Of a stretch of DNA of 64,000 nucleotides, positions 37,552 to 45,704 are shown piece after piece. A program made the position numbers and the translations under genes. The stretch covers positions 124,001 to 188,000 of the forward strand of contig JBBKWF010000020.1 in the NCBI GenBank assembly GCA_037968815.1. Direction: 5' to 3'. Position 1 is the stretch's first letter, and the number at the start of each line of letters is the position of its first letter. Under the pieces are notes generated by a model. It had not been told where the DNA came from. It ran no database searches and worked only from the letters and a program-made list of their open reading frames with translations. This DNA comes from Pseudopedobacter sp037968815 (GTDB lineage: Bacteria > Bacteroidota > Bacteroidia > Sphingobacteriales > Sphingobacteriaceae).

Positions 37552-37893
37552 TTTTTTAAACTTACTAAATTCGTATGAATTGCAAACCAGTTTAAAACTG
37601 GTTTGTTCTTGATTGGTGAAAAGTCGATAAAATACACATGCCGTTTTCAACCTTTATACTGGTTTTATTTCAAATAGTAACTCGCCTATCTTCGGTTTTT
37701 TTTAATTTTTTTTTAGAAATGAGGTAATTGTATCGTAAGAACTAGAGCTGAGCCTTCCCTTTTTGAAAACAAAACCTACACTTAGGTAACGCAATAAAAA
37801 AACAAAACCCCGCTTATTGATTTAAAATTGTGAGTTATTTGTTGTAATTACCACTTATATTAGTGTTTTTTGTAGAACACCTTTTTGACTTTA
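37552..37893. other. Upstream region of the GNAT/ThiF/kinase cassette
   Basis: About 340 bp between two divergent genes. AT-rich, with no reading frame and no exact TAnnTTTG box on the plus strand. It should contain the promoter of the 37894-44798 gene run. Confidence 0.55.
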
Positions 37894-38712
37894 ATGGAAT
37901 CTAGTTTAAACAAAGAAAAACCTGTTGTTCGTTTAAGAGCTTTTAGAGCAATTGACGATCCACAGACCTGTGAGCTTTTTATTGAAGGGCATACACATGT
38001 ACTTACAAGTATTGGTATTACTAAAGTCACTTCTTCTAAAAATGATTGGATGTATAATCCAGCTGCTTTTGTTTTGGTTGTAGAGTCTTTAGACGGGAAA
38101 AAGGTTTATGGAGGAGCAAGGGTGCATGTGGCTGGTGGAAATCAGCCTTTGCCTATAGAACAAGCTACTTCTGCTTTAGATCCTTCCATATTTGAACTTG
38201 TTTGGAAATATGCCCAGCATGGAACAGGTGAATTATGTGGCTTATGGAATTCCAGAGAAATTGCAGGATTTGGGATTGGAAGTATATTTTTGATACGAGC
38301 TGCCGCGGCAATTTCTTTCCAGATAGGAATACAATCACTTTTTGCACTATGTGCACCTTATACTATAAAGCCTGGTGAACATGTTGGTATGGAGTTAGAA
38401 GCTAGCGTTGGAAATGAAGGAACGTTTTACTACCCAAAATTAGACCTTGTAGCAACAACTATGATTCTTAAAGACGTACCCGTTTTAAGTAAAGCATTTG
38501 AAGAAGATAAAAACGCAATTATTAAAATCAGAGAAGATCTTAATATCGTTAGAACTGAAGTCTTGCGAAGAAAAGAGATTGAAATTCATTATGAAACTGA
38601 AATCCCCAAATTAAGTGAATGGAGCTTAGCTGAAACGATTAACGAAGCATACAATAATTTTCAAAAGGCCACTATTAATGTACAAGGCGCTACAAGTCCT
38701 AATCTCCTTTAA
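37894..38712 (+). CDS. Predicted GNAT-fold acyltransferase, autoinducer-synthase-like
   Basis: Not a named family I can assign firmly. The 272-residue protein (ATG at 37894; a TTG three codons earlier is also in frame) has a layout recalling GNAT and LuxI-type N-acyltransferases. There is a strand with VYGGARVHVAGG (74-85), then GELCGLWNSREIAGFGIGS (from about 112), where R121 to G129 resembles the acyl-CoA loop RxxGxGIG, then a helix and GIQSLFALC. The C-terminal 70 residues are helical and charged. The gene ends 8 nt before the ThiF-nitroreductase gene, so they are almost surely cotranscribed. An amino-acid or homoserine-type acyl product is an inference. Confidence 0.5.
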   Translation: MESSLNKEKPVVRLRAFRAIDDPQTCELFIEGHTHVLTSIGITKVTSSKNDWMYNPAAFVLVVESLDGKKVYGGARVHVAGGNQPLPIEQATSALDPSIFELVWKYAQHGTGELCGLWNSREIAGFGIGSIFLIRAAAAISFQIGIQSLFALCAPYTIKPGEHVGMELEASVGNEGTFYYPKLDLVATTMILKDVPVLSKAFEEDKNAIIKIREDLNIVRTEVLRRKEIEIHYETEIPKLSEWSLAETINEAYNNFQKATINVQGATSPNLL

Positions 38713-38720
38713 TTAGAAAT

Positions 38721-41024
38721 ATGATGTCATCTTTTGCGAAAACACTTTATCATTCTAAACAATCAGAAATAAAATATCAGCCTATCTTTTTTGATTTCCA
38801 AAACCCCTCGGAAAAACAAAATTTAGAAAAACTAATAGCAGAAGAAAAAGTTACTGTTATTTATGATGAAATCTATAGTCAGTTAGAAGAACTCATAAAA
38901 TGTAAAAATCCTTCAAAAAAACTCAAACAAGAAGAAATCAAACAGCTAATTGATGTTCATCTTAATGCTGTAAAATTAGACGATTACGGGGTTTGGGTAT
39001 TTTATCCTTGGAGTAAAAAATTAGTTCACTTATTAGGTGAAGATGAGTTTATTGAAGTAAGAACTAACAGGAATAAAAATAAAATCACAGACGAAGAGCG
39101 AATCATATTACAGTCTAAAACGATAGGAGTTGTTGGACTCTCTGTAGGGCAGTCTATTGCACTAACTTTAGCAATGGAAAGAACCTGTGGGGAGCTTAGG
39201 TTGGCAGATTTTGATACAGCTGAACTAAGTAACCTTAATAGAATAAGAACTGGTGTACATAATCTTGGAGTTAGTAAAACAGTTTTAGCAGCTAGGGAGA
39301 TTTACGAGATAGACCCATTTTTAAAAGTAAGGATATTTAATGATGGCTTAAATAAAGAAAATATTGATGATTTTTTTACCGAAGGTGGAAAGCTTGATTT
39401 ATTTATTGAAGTATGCGATGGGCTGGATATTAAAATAGAAAGTCGTTTTAAAGCTCGTGACCTAAAGGTTCCGGTTGTCATGGATACGAATGATCGTGGA
39501 ATGCTTGACATTGAAAGGTTTGATTTAGAGCCACAAAGACCTATACTTCATGGTCTTGCAGATGGTCTTGACCCTGACAATATAAAAGGCCTTACTAACG
39601 AAGAAAAAATACCTTACATACTTAAGATGATAGGTGCAGAAACTCTTTCTACGAGATTAAAAGCATCAATGATGGAAGTGGAGCAGTCTATAAATACATG
39701 GCCCCAACTTGCATCTTCAGTAACATTAGGCGGTGCAATAACAACAGATATCTGTCGTCGAATTTTATTAGGTCAACACCATAGTTCGGGAAGATATTAC
39801 ATTGATTTAGATCAACTTATTGAGGATGAACAACAACCTGAAAAGAAATATGTTCAAATAAGCAATCCATTTCTTTCTCTTAAAAAAGAAGAAATGAATA
39901 GATTAATTAATCTTTATTTTGGAAATAACAGTAAAGAGAATTATGAAATAACAAGTTCTGAGCTTGATGAAATTATTGATGCTGCAATAGCGGCACCATC
40001 TGCAGGCAACAACCAACCTTGGAAATGGGCATTCAATAGCGGATTATTGTTCCTTTTTCATGATAAGCATAAGTCATGGTCTTGGGGAGATTATTATGAG
40101 ATGGGAGCTCATATGGCTTTAGGAACTGCTTTGAAAAATGTGGAAGTACAAGCTACTGCTTTAGGTCTTAGAACTGAGGTGAAACTGTTTCCTCTGAAAA
40201 ATAATCCTTCATTAATAGCGAGTATTCAATTTAACCCTTCAGGTGTTGATGCAAACGCTATTCAAATACAATTTGCAAAAGATTTATATAATAGATACAC
40301 CAATCGGAAATTAGCTAAAAAACAACAGTTAAATCCTCAATTTTTCTCAGAATTTAAGTTAGCTGTTGGCGATTATCCGGATATTGATATTCATTATATA
40401 GAAGATGATGCAAGTTTAATTGAATTGGGAGATATCATAGCAGAATGTGATAAAATTCGGTTATTAAATAAATTAGGACACGAGGAGTTTTATCATGAAG
40501 TAAGATGGAATAGGAGTGAGGCTGAAAAAACAAAGGATGGGATTGAGTTGGAAGCTGTTGACCTTAGTATGGGTGAAAAAGCTGGATTTAGAGTTGCAAA
40601 AGACTGGAAAGCTGTTGAGCTTTTATCTGAGTGGAATAAGGGTGATGCATTTAAAAAACTATCCGTTAAGGCCGTAACGTCTGCCTCTGCCATGGTGCTT
40701 TTTACTATAAAAGACTTTAATCATCATCAATTAATTGAGGTTGGAAAAGTGGTTCAAAAGGCGTGGATATTTGCAAACCAACACCATGTATCTGTTCATC
40801 CTATGCTTTCGCCCGCTTTCTTTTTTAATAGATTAGAACATGGAGAAGCAAATGAACTTACGGAGAGTGAAGTTCAAAAATTAATTTTATTAAAATCTCG
40901 TTTTTTGAAAATTTTCCCTATCGATCAAAACAAAGAAGTGTTTATCATGAAACTAAGCATTGCCGAAGATATAGGGATTAGATCATTAAGAAAAGATAAA
41001 AGCGAACTGTTTTATACACTATAA
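38721..41024 (+). CDS. ThiF/E1-like adenylyltransferase fused to nitroreductase (Rv1355c-type)
   Basis: Two enzyme domains in 767 residues. Residues about 125-350 form an E1/ThiF domain: nucleotide-binding GVVGLSVGQ (136-144), DFDTAELSNLNR (163-174) with the conserved Asp and Arg, and EVCDGLDIKIESRF. It has no CxxC zinc pairs, and none of its cysteines (156, 232, 345) sits in a recognisable E1 catalytic motif. Residues about 410-720 are a nitroreductase-like FMN domain with AAPSAGNNQPW (424-434). The 120-residue N-terminus is unassigned. The architecture matches the mycobacterial Rv1355c family, whose function is unknown. Likely role: adenylation and redox modification of a small molecule. 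Confidence 0.85.
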   Translation: MMSSFAKTLYHSKQSEIKYQPIFFDFQNPSEKQNLEKLIAEEKVTVIYDEIYSQLEELIKCKNPSKKLKQEEIKQLIDVHLNAVKLDDYGVWVFYPWSKKLVHLLGEDEFIEVRTNRNKNKITDEERIILQSKTIGVVGLSVGQSIALTLAMERTCGELRLADFDTAELSNLNRIRTGVHNLGVSKTVLAAREIYEIDPFLKVRIFNDGLNKENIDDFFTEGGKLDLFIEVCDGLDIKIESRFKARDLKVPVVMDTNDRGMLDIERFDLEPQRPILHGLADGLDPDNIKGLTNEEKIPYILKMIGAETLSTRLKASMMEVEQSINTWPQLASSVTLGGAITTDICRRILLGQHHSSGRYYIDLDQLIEDEQQPEKKYVQISNPFLSLKKEEMNRLINLYFGNNSKENYEITSSELDEIIDAAIAAPSAGNNQPWKWAFNSGLLFLFHDKHKSWSWGDYYEMGAHMALGTALKNVEVQATALGLRTEVKLFPLKNNPSLIASIQFNPSGVDANAIQIQFAKDLYNRYTNRKLAKKQQLNPQFFSEFKLAVGDYPDIDIHYIEDDASLIELGDIIAECDKIRLLNKLGHEEFYHEVRWNRSEAEKTKDGIELEAVDLSMGEKAGFRVAKDWKAVELLSEWNKGDAFKKLSVKAVTSASAMVLFTIKDFNHHQLIEVGKVVQKAWIFANQHHVSVHPMLSPAFFFNRLEHGEANELTESEVQKLILLKSRFLKIFPIDQNKEVFIMKLSIAEDIGIRSLRKDKSELFYTL

Positions 41025-41097
41025 ATATTAGATAGGAGTAACCTTATTACACCTATTTACGTTAAACGACCTATTAACTAAATATCGTTATATTGAT

Positions 41098-43257
41098 ATG
41101 AATCTAAAAACACTTATACTCTCTCTTTTCTTTATCTTAGGTTTAAATCAATCCTCATTTTCTCAAAGTCAGGTAAACTTCACTGGCGATTTTGATGTTA
41201 TAGGTGACAAATTAGAGGTTTTAGTTGATAGTAATTCTACTTTCTCTATTCAATCTGTAATAAATTCTAACGATTTTAAGAAGACAGAAAAGCAATTCCC
41301 AAACCTTCTCATTACAGATTTTTCTTATTGGGTAAGATTTAACGTTAAAAACAGTACAGATAATAATTCTTTAGCAATTCAGGTAGCTCAACCTACAATA
41401 GATTATATTGAATGTTATGAATTAAAGGGTGATTCTTTAATTAGTTTTAATTCTAGTGGACAGAGAAGGCCGTTTTATAATCGTTTAATAAGCCATCAAA
41501 CATATATTTACCCTTCATCTATTGCTAAAGATGATATAAGAACATTTTATTTTCATGTAAAAAGTGGTAAACAATTAATGCTACCTATTTATTTAGGTTC
41601 AATAGAGCAGGTCATTGAAAATGCGTTAATAAAGGATATTACTTTTGGTATTTATATAGGGATAATACTGGTAATGTTACTATATAACTTATTTATTTTT
41701 GTTTCTGTAAGAGATAAAAATTATCTCTATTATATAGCCTACCTTATTGCTGTTTTACTCGCCCAAGCTTCAATGGAAGGGTATCTTTTTAGATTTTTTC
41801 TACCGAACTCTCCTTTGTATGCTGATATTATCATTTACATAAGTACCGCATTAATTGGAATAGCGGCAATAGAATTCTCTAAAAGCTTTCTTTCTTCAAA
41901 AACAGCGACGCCAATCTTACATAAAATCTCGTATGTTTTTTGGGTTTTATATAGTGTTCAAGTATTGCTTGCTTTGAAAGGCTTATATAACGAAAGCTAT
42001 AATGTTATGCTCGTGGCTGGAATGACTAGCGCTATATATGTATTGTATATGGCAATTAGTATCTTTCTAAAAGGCTCTCGATCCGCTACTTTTTTTCTTA
42101 TTGCTTGGTCAGTATTTATTATTTGTGTGGTTATTTATGGACTTAAAGATTTTGGCATAGTGCCTTATAGTAACCTTACAAACTCTGCGCTTTTAATAGG
42201 GTCTGCTTTTGAAGCTATAATGATATCTTTTGCACTGGCAGATAGGATAAATGTGTTTAAAGCAGAAAAAGAACAATCTCAAGAAGAAACCCTAAATGCA
42301 TTAAAAGAAAATGAGCGAATTATAAAAGAACAGAACGTTATATTGGAGCACAAGGTTCAAGAAAGAACAACAGAACTTGTGGCTACTAATGACGAGCTAA
42401 GCGTTACTCTAGTAGACCTTAAAGAAGCACAGTCGCAATTAGTTGCTTCTGAAAAAATGGCATCTCTTGGTCAGTTGACAGCTGGTATTGCGCATGAGAT
42501 TAATAACCCTATAAATTTCGTGACTTCTAATATTTCTCCGCTTACCAGGGATGTTAGTTTGCTTTTAGAAGCCATAGATCATATTGAAAGTATTGGTTTA
42601 TCCGAAGAATCTAAATCTGATAAGCTTCAGCAAATCGAAGACTATAAAGAAGAGCTGGACTTTGACTATTTGAAGATAGAGATTAACCACTTGCTTAAAG
42701 GAATTGGAGATGGAGCTTCCAGAACAGCAGAGATTGTTAAAGGCTTAAGAGTTTTCTCTCGTTTAGATGAAGATGATTTAAAAAAGGCAGACATTAACGA
42801 GGGCTTAGATTCTACTTTAATTATCATGAATAGTGCGTTAAGCAACGGTAAAATCAAGGTTGTTAAAGAATATAGCGAGCTTCCTGTTGCTGAATGTTAC
42901 CCCGGAAAACTTAACCAGGTATTTCTCAATATAATTTCCAATGCCATCCATGCCATTACTAAAGTTCACGCCGAAAGTGGTGAAGGAGAGCTTAAAATTT
43001 CTACCAAAAGCAGAGATGACAAGGTTTACATTAGTATAAAGGATAATGGTTTAGGTATGAATGAGGCTACCATGAGTAAGATATTTGATCCATTTTTCAC
43101 TACTAAAGATGTAGGAGAAGGCACAGGTTTAGGTATGTCAATAGCTTATAACACGATTAAAAACCACAGTGGCGAAATAATTATAAATAGCAAGCCTGGC
43201 GAAGGAACCGAAATGATCATCCAAATCCCAATAATCCATAAAATAATTGCCACATAA
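41098..43257 (+). CDS. 7TMR-DISM sensor histidine kinase
   Basis: Membrane sensor kinase of 719 residues. Signal peptide (1-22); periplasmic 7TMR-DISMED2-like beta domain (about 28-170, FSYWVRFNVKN, YFHVKSGKQLMLP); seven transmembrane helices (about 178-392); coiled coil (393-450); HisKA box KMASLGQLTAGIAHEINNP with His466; ATPase domain with NQVFLNIISNAIHAI, IKDNGLGMNEA and GEGTGLGMS. DISM ectodomains are thought to bind carbohydrates or other small ligands. It starts 73 bp after the ThiF-nitroreductase gene, so it may sense the product of that pathway (inference). Confidence 0.92.
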   Translation: MNLKTLILSLFFILGLNQSSFSQSQVNFTGDFDVIGDKLEVLVDSNSTFSIQSVINSNDFKKTEKQFPNLLITDFSYWVRFNVKNSTDNNSLAIQVAQPTIDYIECYELKGDSLISFNSSGQRRPFYNRLISHQTYIYPSSIAKDDIRTFYFHVKSGKQLMLPIYLGSIEQVIENALIKDITFGIYIGIILVMLLYNLFIFVSVRDKNYLYYIAYLIAVLLAQASMEGYLFRFFLPNSPLYADIIIYISTALIGIAAIEFSKSFLSSKTATPILHKISYVFWVLYSVQVLLALKGLYNESYNVMLVAGMTSAIYVLYMAISIFLKGSRSATFFLIAWSVFIICVVIYGLKDFGIVPYSNLTNSALLIGSAFEAIMISFALADRINVFKAEKEQSQEETLNALKENERIIKEQNVILEHKVQERTTELVATNDELSVTLVDLKEAQSQLVASEKMASLGQLTAGIAHEINNPINFVTSNISPLTRDVSLLLEAIDHIESIGLSEESKSDKLQQIEDYKEELDFDYLKIEINHLLKGIGDGASRTAEIVKGLRVFSRLDEDDLKKADINEGLDSTLIIMNSALSNGKIKVVKEYSELPVAECYPGKLNQVFLNIISNAIHAITKVHAESGEGELKISTKSRDDKVYISIKDNGLGMNEATMSKIFDPFFTTKDVGEGTGLGMSIAYNTIKNHSGEIIINSKPGEGTEMIIQIPIIHKIIAT

Positions 43258-43305
43258 AAAAAATGTCGCACATTTATTGTTACAGTTTTACATATTGAAC
43301 CTTTA

Positions 43306-44391
43306 ATGTCAGAAAAAATTAAAATACTATATCTGGATGATGAGCTTAACAACTTAATTGGATTCAAAGCCTCATTAAGATTAGACTATACCATTTTTAC
43401 CGCACAAAATGCTACTGAAGCTTTAGCGTATCTTGATAAAAACCCGGATATAAGAGTCGTTTTTTGCGACCAGCGCATGCCAGAAAAAACTGGTGTCGAG
43501 TTTTTTGAAGAAATTAGAAGCTTACACCCGCACCCTATAAGAATTCTTTTAACAGCTTATACTGATATTGAATCTGTAATAGAATCAATTAACAGAGGTC
43601 ATGTTTTTAGATATGTTAAAAAACCATGGGTAGATACAGATATTATTAGCGCCATAGAGGAAGCCAATAAGTTTTACTTGACAAACTCTATGTTAAGTGT
43701 TAAAAACGAAGAATTACGAAAAGCTTATACAGAGCTGGATAAATTCGCTTACAGCGTGAGTCATGATATTAGAGGCCCGCTGGTAGGGATTTCGGGAGGT
43801 ATTGATTTGGCATTGCAAACTTCTGATATTGATGAAATAAAGGAGATTTTAATCTTAATGGATAAATCTGTTAATAAATTAGATGCCTTTATTTTGAATA
43901 TGCATGATTATTACAGTCTTGAAAGAGGTGAGTTGAAAATCACAGCTATTGATTTTAATGAAGTTGTAAAAGAGATTGAAAACATATTTGCCATATATGC
44001 CAAAACTGCAAAAATAGATTTTAAAGTTGAGGTAAAGCAAAATGAATCTTTTTGGAATGATTTAGTATCCATTAATTTAATCATACACAACCTGCTTACC
44101 AATGCTTTTAAATATCAGAAAAAGGATATTGATGATAAAAAAGTAGCATTAAGTATCGAGGTTTTTAGAGGTTCAACCACTATAGTGGTTAGTGATAATG
44201 GCACAGGAATAGATAAAAAGTATATAAGTGAAGTTTATAACCTTTTCTTTAGGGCAAATGTCCAAGAATCGGGGTCAGGATTGGGGTTGTTTAATGTTAA
44301 GAGTGCGATATTAAAACTAAACGGAACAATAGACGTAAACTCAACTTTGAACGAAGGGACTACATTTACAGTCGTTATACCTCATAAATAG
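43306..44391 (+). CDS. Response regulator-histidine kinase hybrid (REC-HisKA-HATPase)
   Basis: Soluble 361-residue protein. An N-terminal receiver (1-120) has acidic pair Asp11/Asp12 and phospho-acceptor Asp55 in FCDQRMPEKTGVEF; Thr in LLTAYTD and Lys in VKKPW complete the site. A HisKA domain follows with His153 in YSVSHDIRGPL, then an ATPase domain (HNLLTNAFKYQ, VVSDNGTGI, GSGLGLFNVKSAI). Predicted to relay phosphate from the upstream 7TMR kinase. 48 bp after that gene and 5 bp before the next. Confidence 0.92.
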   Translation: MSEKIKILYLDDELNNLIGFKASLRLDYTIFTAQNATEALAYLDKNPDIRVVFCDQRMPEKTGVEFFEEIRSLHPHPIRILLTAYTDIESVIESINRGHVFRYVKKPWVDTDIISAIEEANKFYLTNSMLSVKNEELRKAYTELDKFAYSVSHDIRGPLVGISGGIDLALQTSDIDEIKEILILMDKSVNKLDAFILNMHDYYSLERGELKITAIDFNEVVKEIENIFAIYAKTAKIDFKVEVKQNESFWNDLVSINLIIHNLLTNAFKYQKKDIDDKKVALSIEVFRGSTTIVVSDNGTGIDKKYISEVYNLFFRANVQESGSGLGLFNVKSAILKLNGTIDVNSTLNEGTTFTVVIPHK

Positions 44392-44396
44392 AACGT

Positions 44397-44798
44397 ATGA
44401 AGTTATCATTTATAATCATTGACGACAGGAAATTAGATTGTTTTATTGCGGAGAAGTTTATCCAGAAAACAGGATTGAGCCTTGGTAATAAAGTGTTTTA
44501 CGATGCTTGTTCAGGTTTAGACTACATTCAGAATACAAATGAATCTGACGTTGCCACAGTTATTCTTTTAGATATCATGATGCCTGTTATGACTGGTTTT
44601 GAGTTTATAGAGGAGTTTGAGAAACTATCCGAAGAAGTCAAAAAAAATTATAGAATTATACCTATCACCACGTCTTTAAACAAAAACGACATTAGTAAGA
44701 TTTCCAATTACCAATCCGTAACTGCGGTATTAAGAAAACCTTATACTTATCAAGAATTGATCACGGCCATAGAAACTATGCCTGAAGATTTAAGATAA
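44397..44798 (+). CDS. Single-domain response regulator
   Basis: A 133-residue stand-alone receiver. Acidic pair Asp9/Asp10 in FIIIDDRKLD, phospho-acceptor Asp59 in ILLDIMMPVMTGFEFIEEF, Thr in PITTSLNK and Lys in LRKPYTYQEL. No output domain, so it acts as a phosphate shuttle or by protein contact. Five bases after the hybrid kinase gene. Its last nine bases overlap the end of the convergent regulator gene. Confidence 0.93.
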   Translation: MKLSFIIIDDRKLDCFIAEKFIQKTGLSLGNKVFYDACSGLDYIQNTNESDVATVILLDIMMPVMTGFEFIEEFEKLSEEVKKNYRIIPITTSLNKNDISKISNYQSVTAVLRKPYTYQELITAIETMPEDLR

Positions 44799-45254
44799 TA
44801 GTTTCTGACGCAACAGAAATTCAAATTGGTCATTTGAAGTGGCAAGTTTTACATTCATGCTTTCTATTTCTCGTTTTTCTAACAGAACCTCATATGCTCT
44901 ATTAATAGTCATGTCTAGTTCTTCTTCGTTCCAAGGCTTAGTTAAATAATGGAATATTTTCCCCTTATTTACAGCATCAACAACTGCATTCATATCTGCA
45001 TATCCGGTCAGTAATATTCGCATTGGGTCAGGATATTTTACAATTACTTTTTCTAGAAATTCAACACCTGTCATTTTAGGCATCCGCTGATCTGTGATAA
45101 TCACGTCAACAGGATGTTTCTCCATGATTGCTAATGCATCATCCCCACTTATTGCAATATGAACTTTATACTTAAGTCTAAAATTCGCTTTGAATGAAAT
45201 GAGGTTATTTTCTTCATCATCTACATAGAGTATCGTGATCTTTTTGTCTGACAT
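44790..45254 (-). CDS. Response regulator, REC domain with short C-terminal helix
   Basis: A 154-residue receiver with acidic pair Asp12/Asp13 (ILYVDDEENNLISFKANFR) and phospho-acceptor Asp55 in ITDQRMPKMTGVEFLEKV. The LLTGYADMNAVVDAVNKG and LTKPWNEEEL segments resemble regulators of the RpfG/HupR type, but only about 30 residues follow, with no HD-GYP or DNA-binding domain. It is clearly paralogous to the receiver of 43306-44391 (ILYLDDELNNLIGFKAS). Convergent with, and overlapping by 9 bp, the single-domain regulator gene. Confidence 0.92.
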   Translation of the reverse strand: MSDKKITILYVDDEENNLISFKANFRLKYKVHIAISGDDALAIMEKHPVDVIITDQRMPKMTGVEFLEKVIVKYPDPMRILLTGYADMNAVVDAVNKGKIFHYLTKPWNEEELDMTINRAYEVLLEKREIESMNVKLATSNDQFEFLLRQKLLS

Positions 45255-45484
45255 GGCTGAAAATATTAAGTAGGTATCTGCTGCTTTAAATATGTTTTAA
45301 AATACAAAGATAATTTTAAAAGGGAAGCATTTTATTAAAAAAAAAGGATGATATGAAATTTTTACATTCTATTTTTCCATAATTTAATACTTAGCAAGTA
45401 AATGTTTAACGAATGCTAAAGGATAGGATGGTGTTAATAAGGCAGTATTAATTTGATTTAAAATGAATAGTGTTGACTTAAAAC

Positions 45485-45520
45485 AAAAAAGCCTCGTAAA
45501 TTATTAGTTTACAAGGCTTT
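45485..45520 (-). terminator. Terminator downstream of tRNA-Ser
   Basis: AAAGCCT-C-GTAAA pairs with TTTAC-AAGGCTTT around TTATTAG; on the minus strand T residues follow. It lies 15 bp after the tRNA 3' end. Confidence 0.85.
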
Positions 45521-45534
45521 ATTGAATGTTTCAG

Positions 45535-45621
45535 CGGAGAGACTGGGATTCGAACCCAGGGTACCGTTGCCAGTACGACAGTTTAGCAAACTGTTCCTTT
45601 CGGCCACTCAGGCATCTCTCC
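45535..45621 (-). tRNA. tRNA-Ser (anticodon GCT)
   Basis: Acceptor arms GGAGAGA and TCTCTCC pair perfectly; the anticodon arm is ACAGT-TTGCTAA-ACTGT, anticodon GCT, reading AGC and AGU. The long variable arm (CGTACTGGCAACGGTACC region) is typical of serine tRNAs, and GGTTCGAATCC forms the T loop. 87 bases to the discriminator G; CCA is not encoded. Confidence 0.96.
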
Positions 45622-45661
45622 AAACCTTAATTATTCAGCTAACCGTTTCCTTAAGGGTCTG

Positions 45662-45669
45662 CAAATATA
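45662..45669 (-). promoter_or_regulatory. TAnnTTTG -7 box for tRNA-Ser
   Basis: The minus strand reads TATATTTG, exact consensus, 40 bases upstream of the mature tRNA 5' end. Confidence 0.5.
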
Positions 45670-45704
45670 GTAATCCTTTACATTTACGAAAATAAATTTT
45701 AAAA

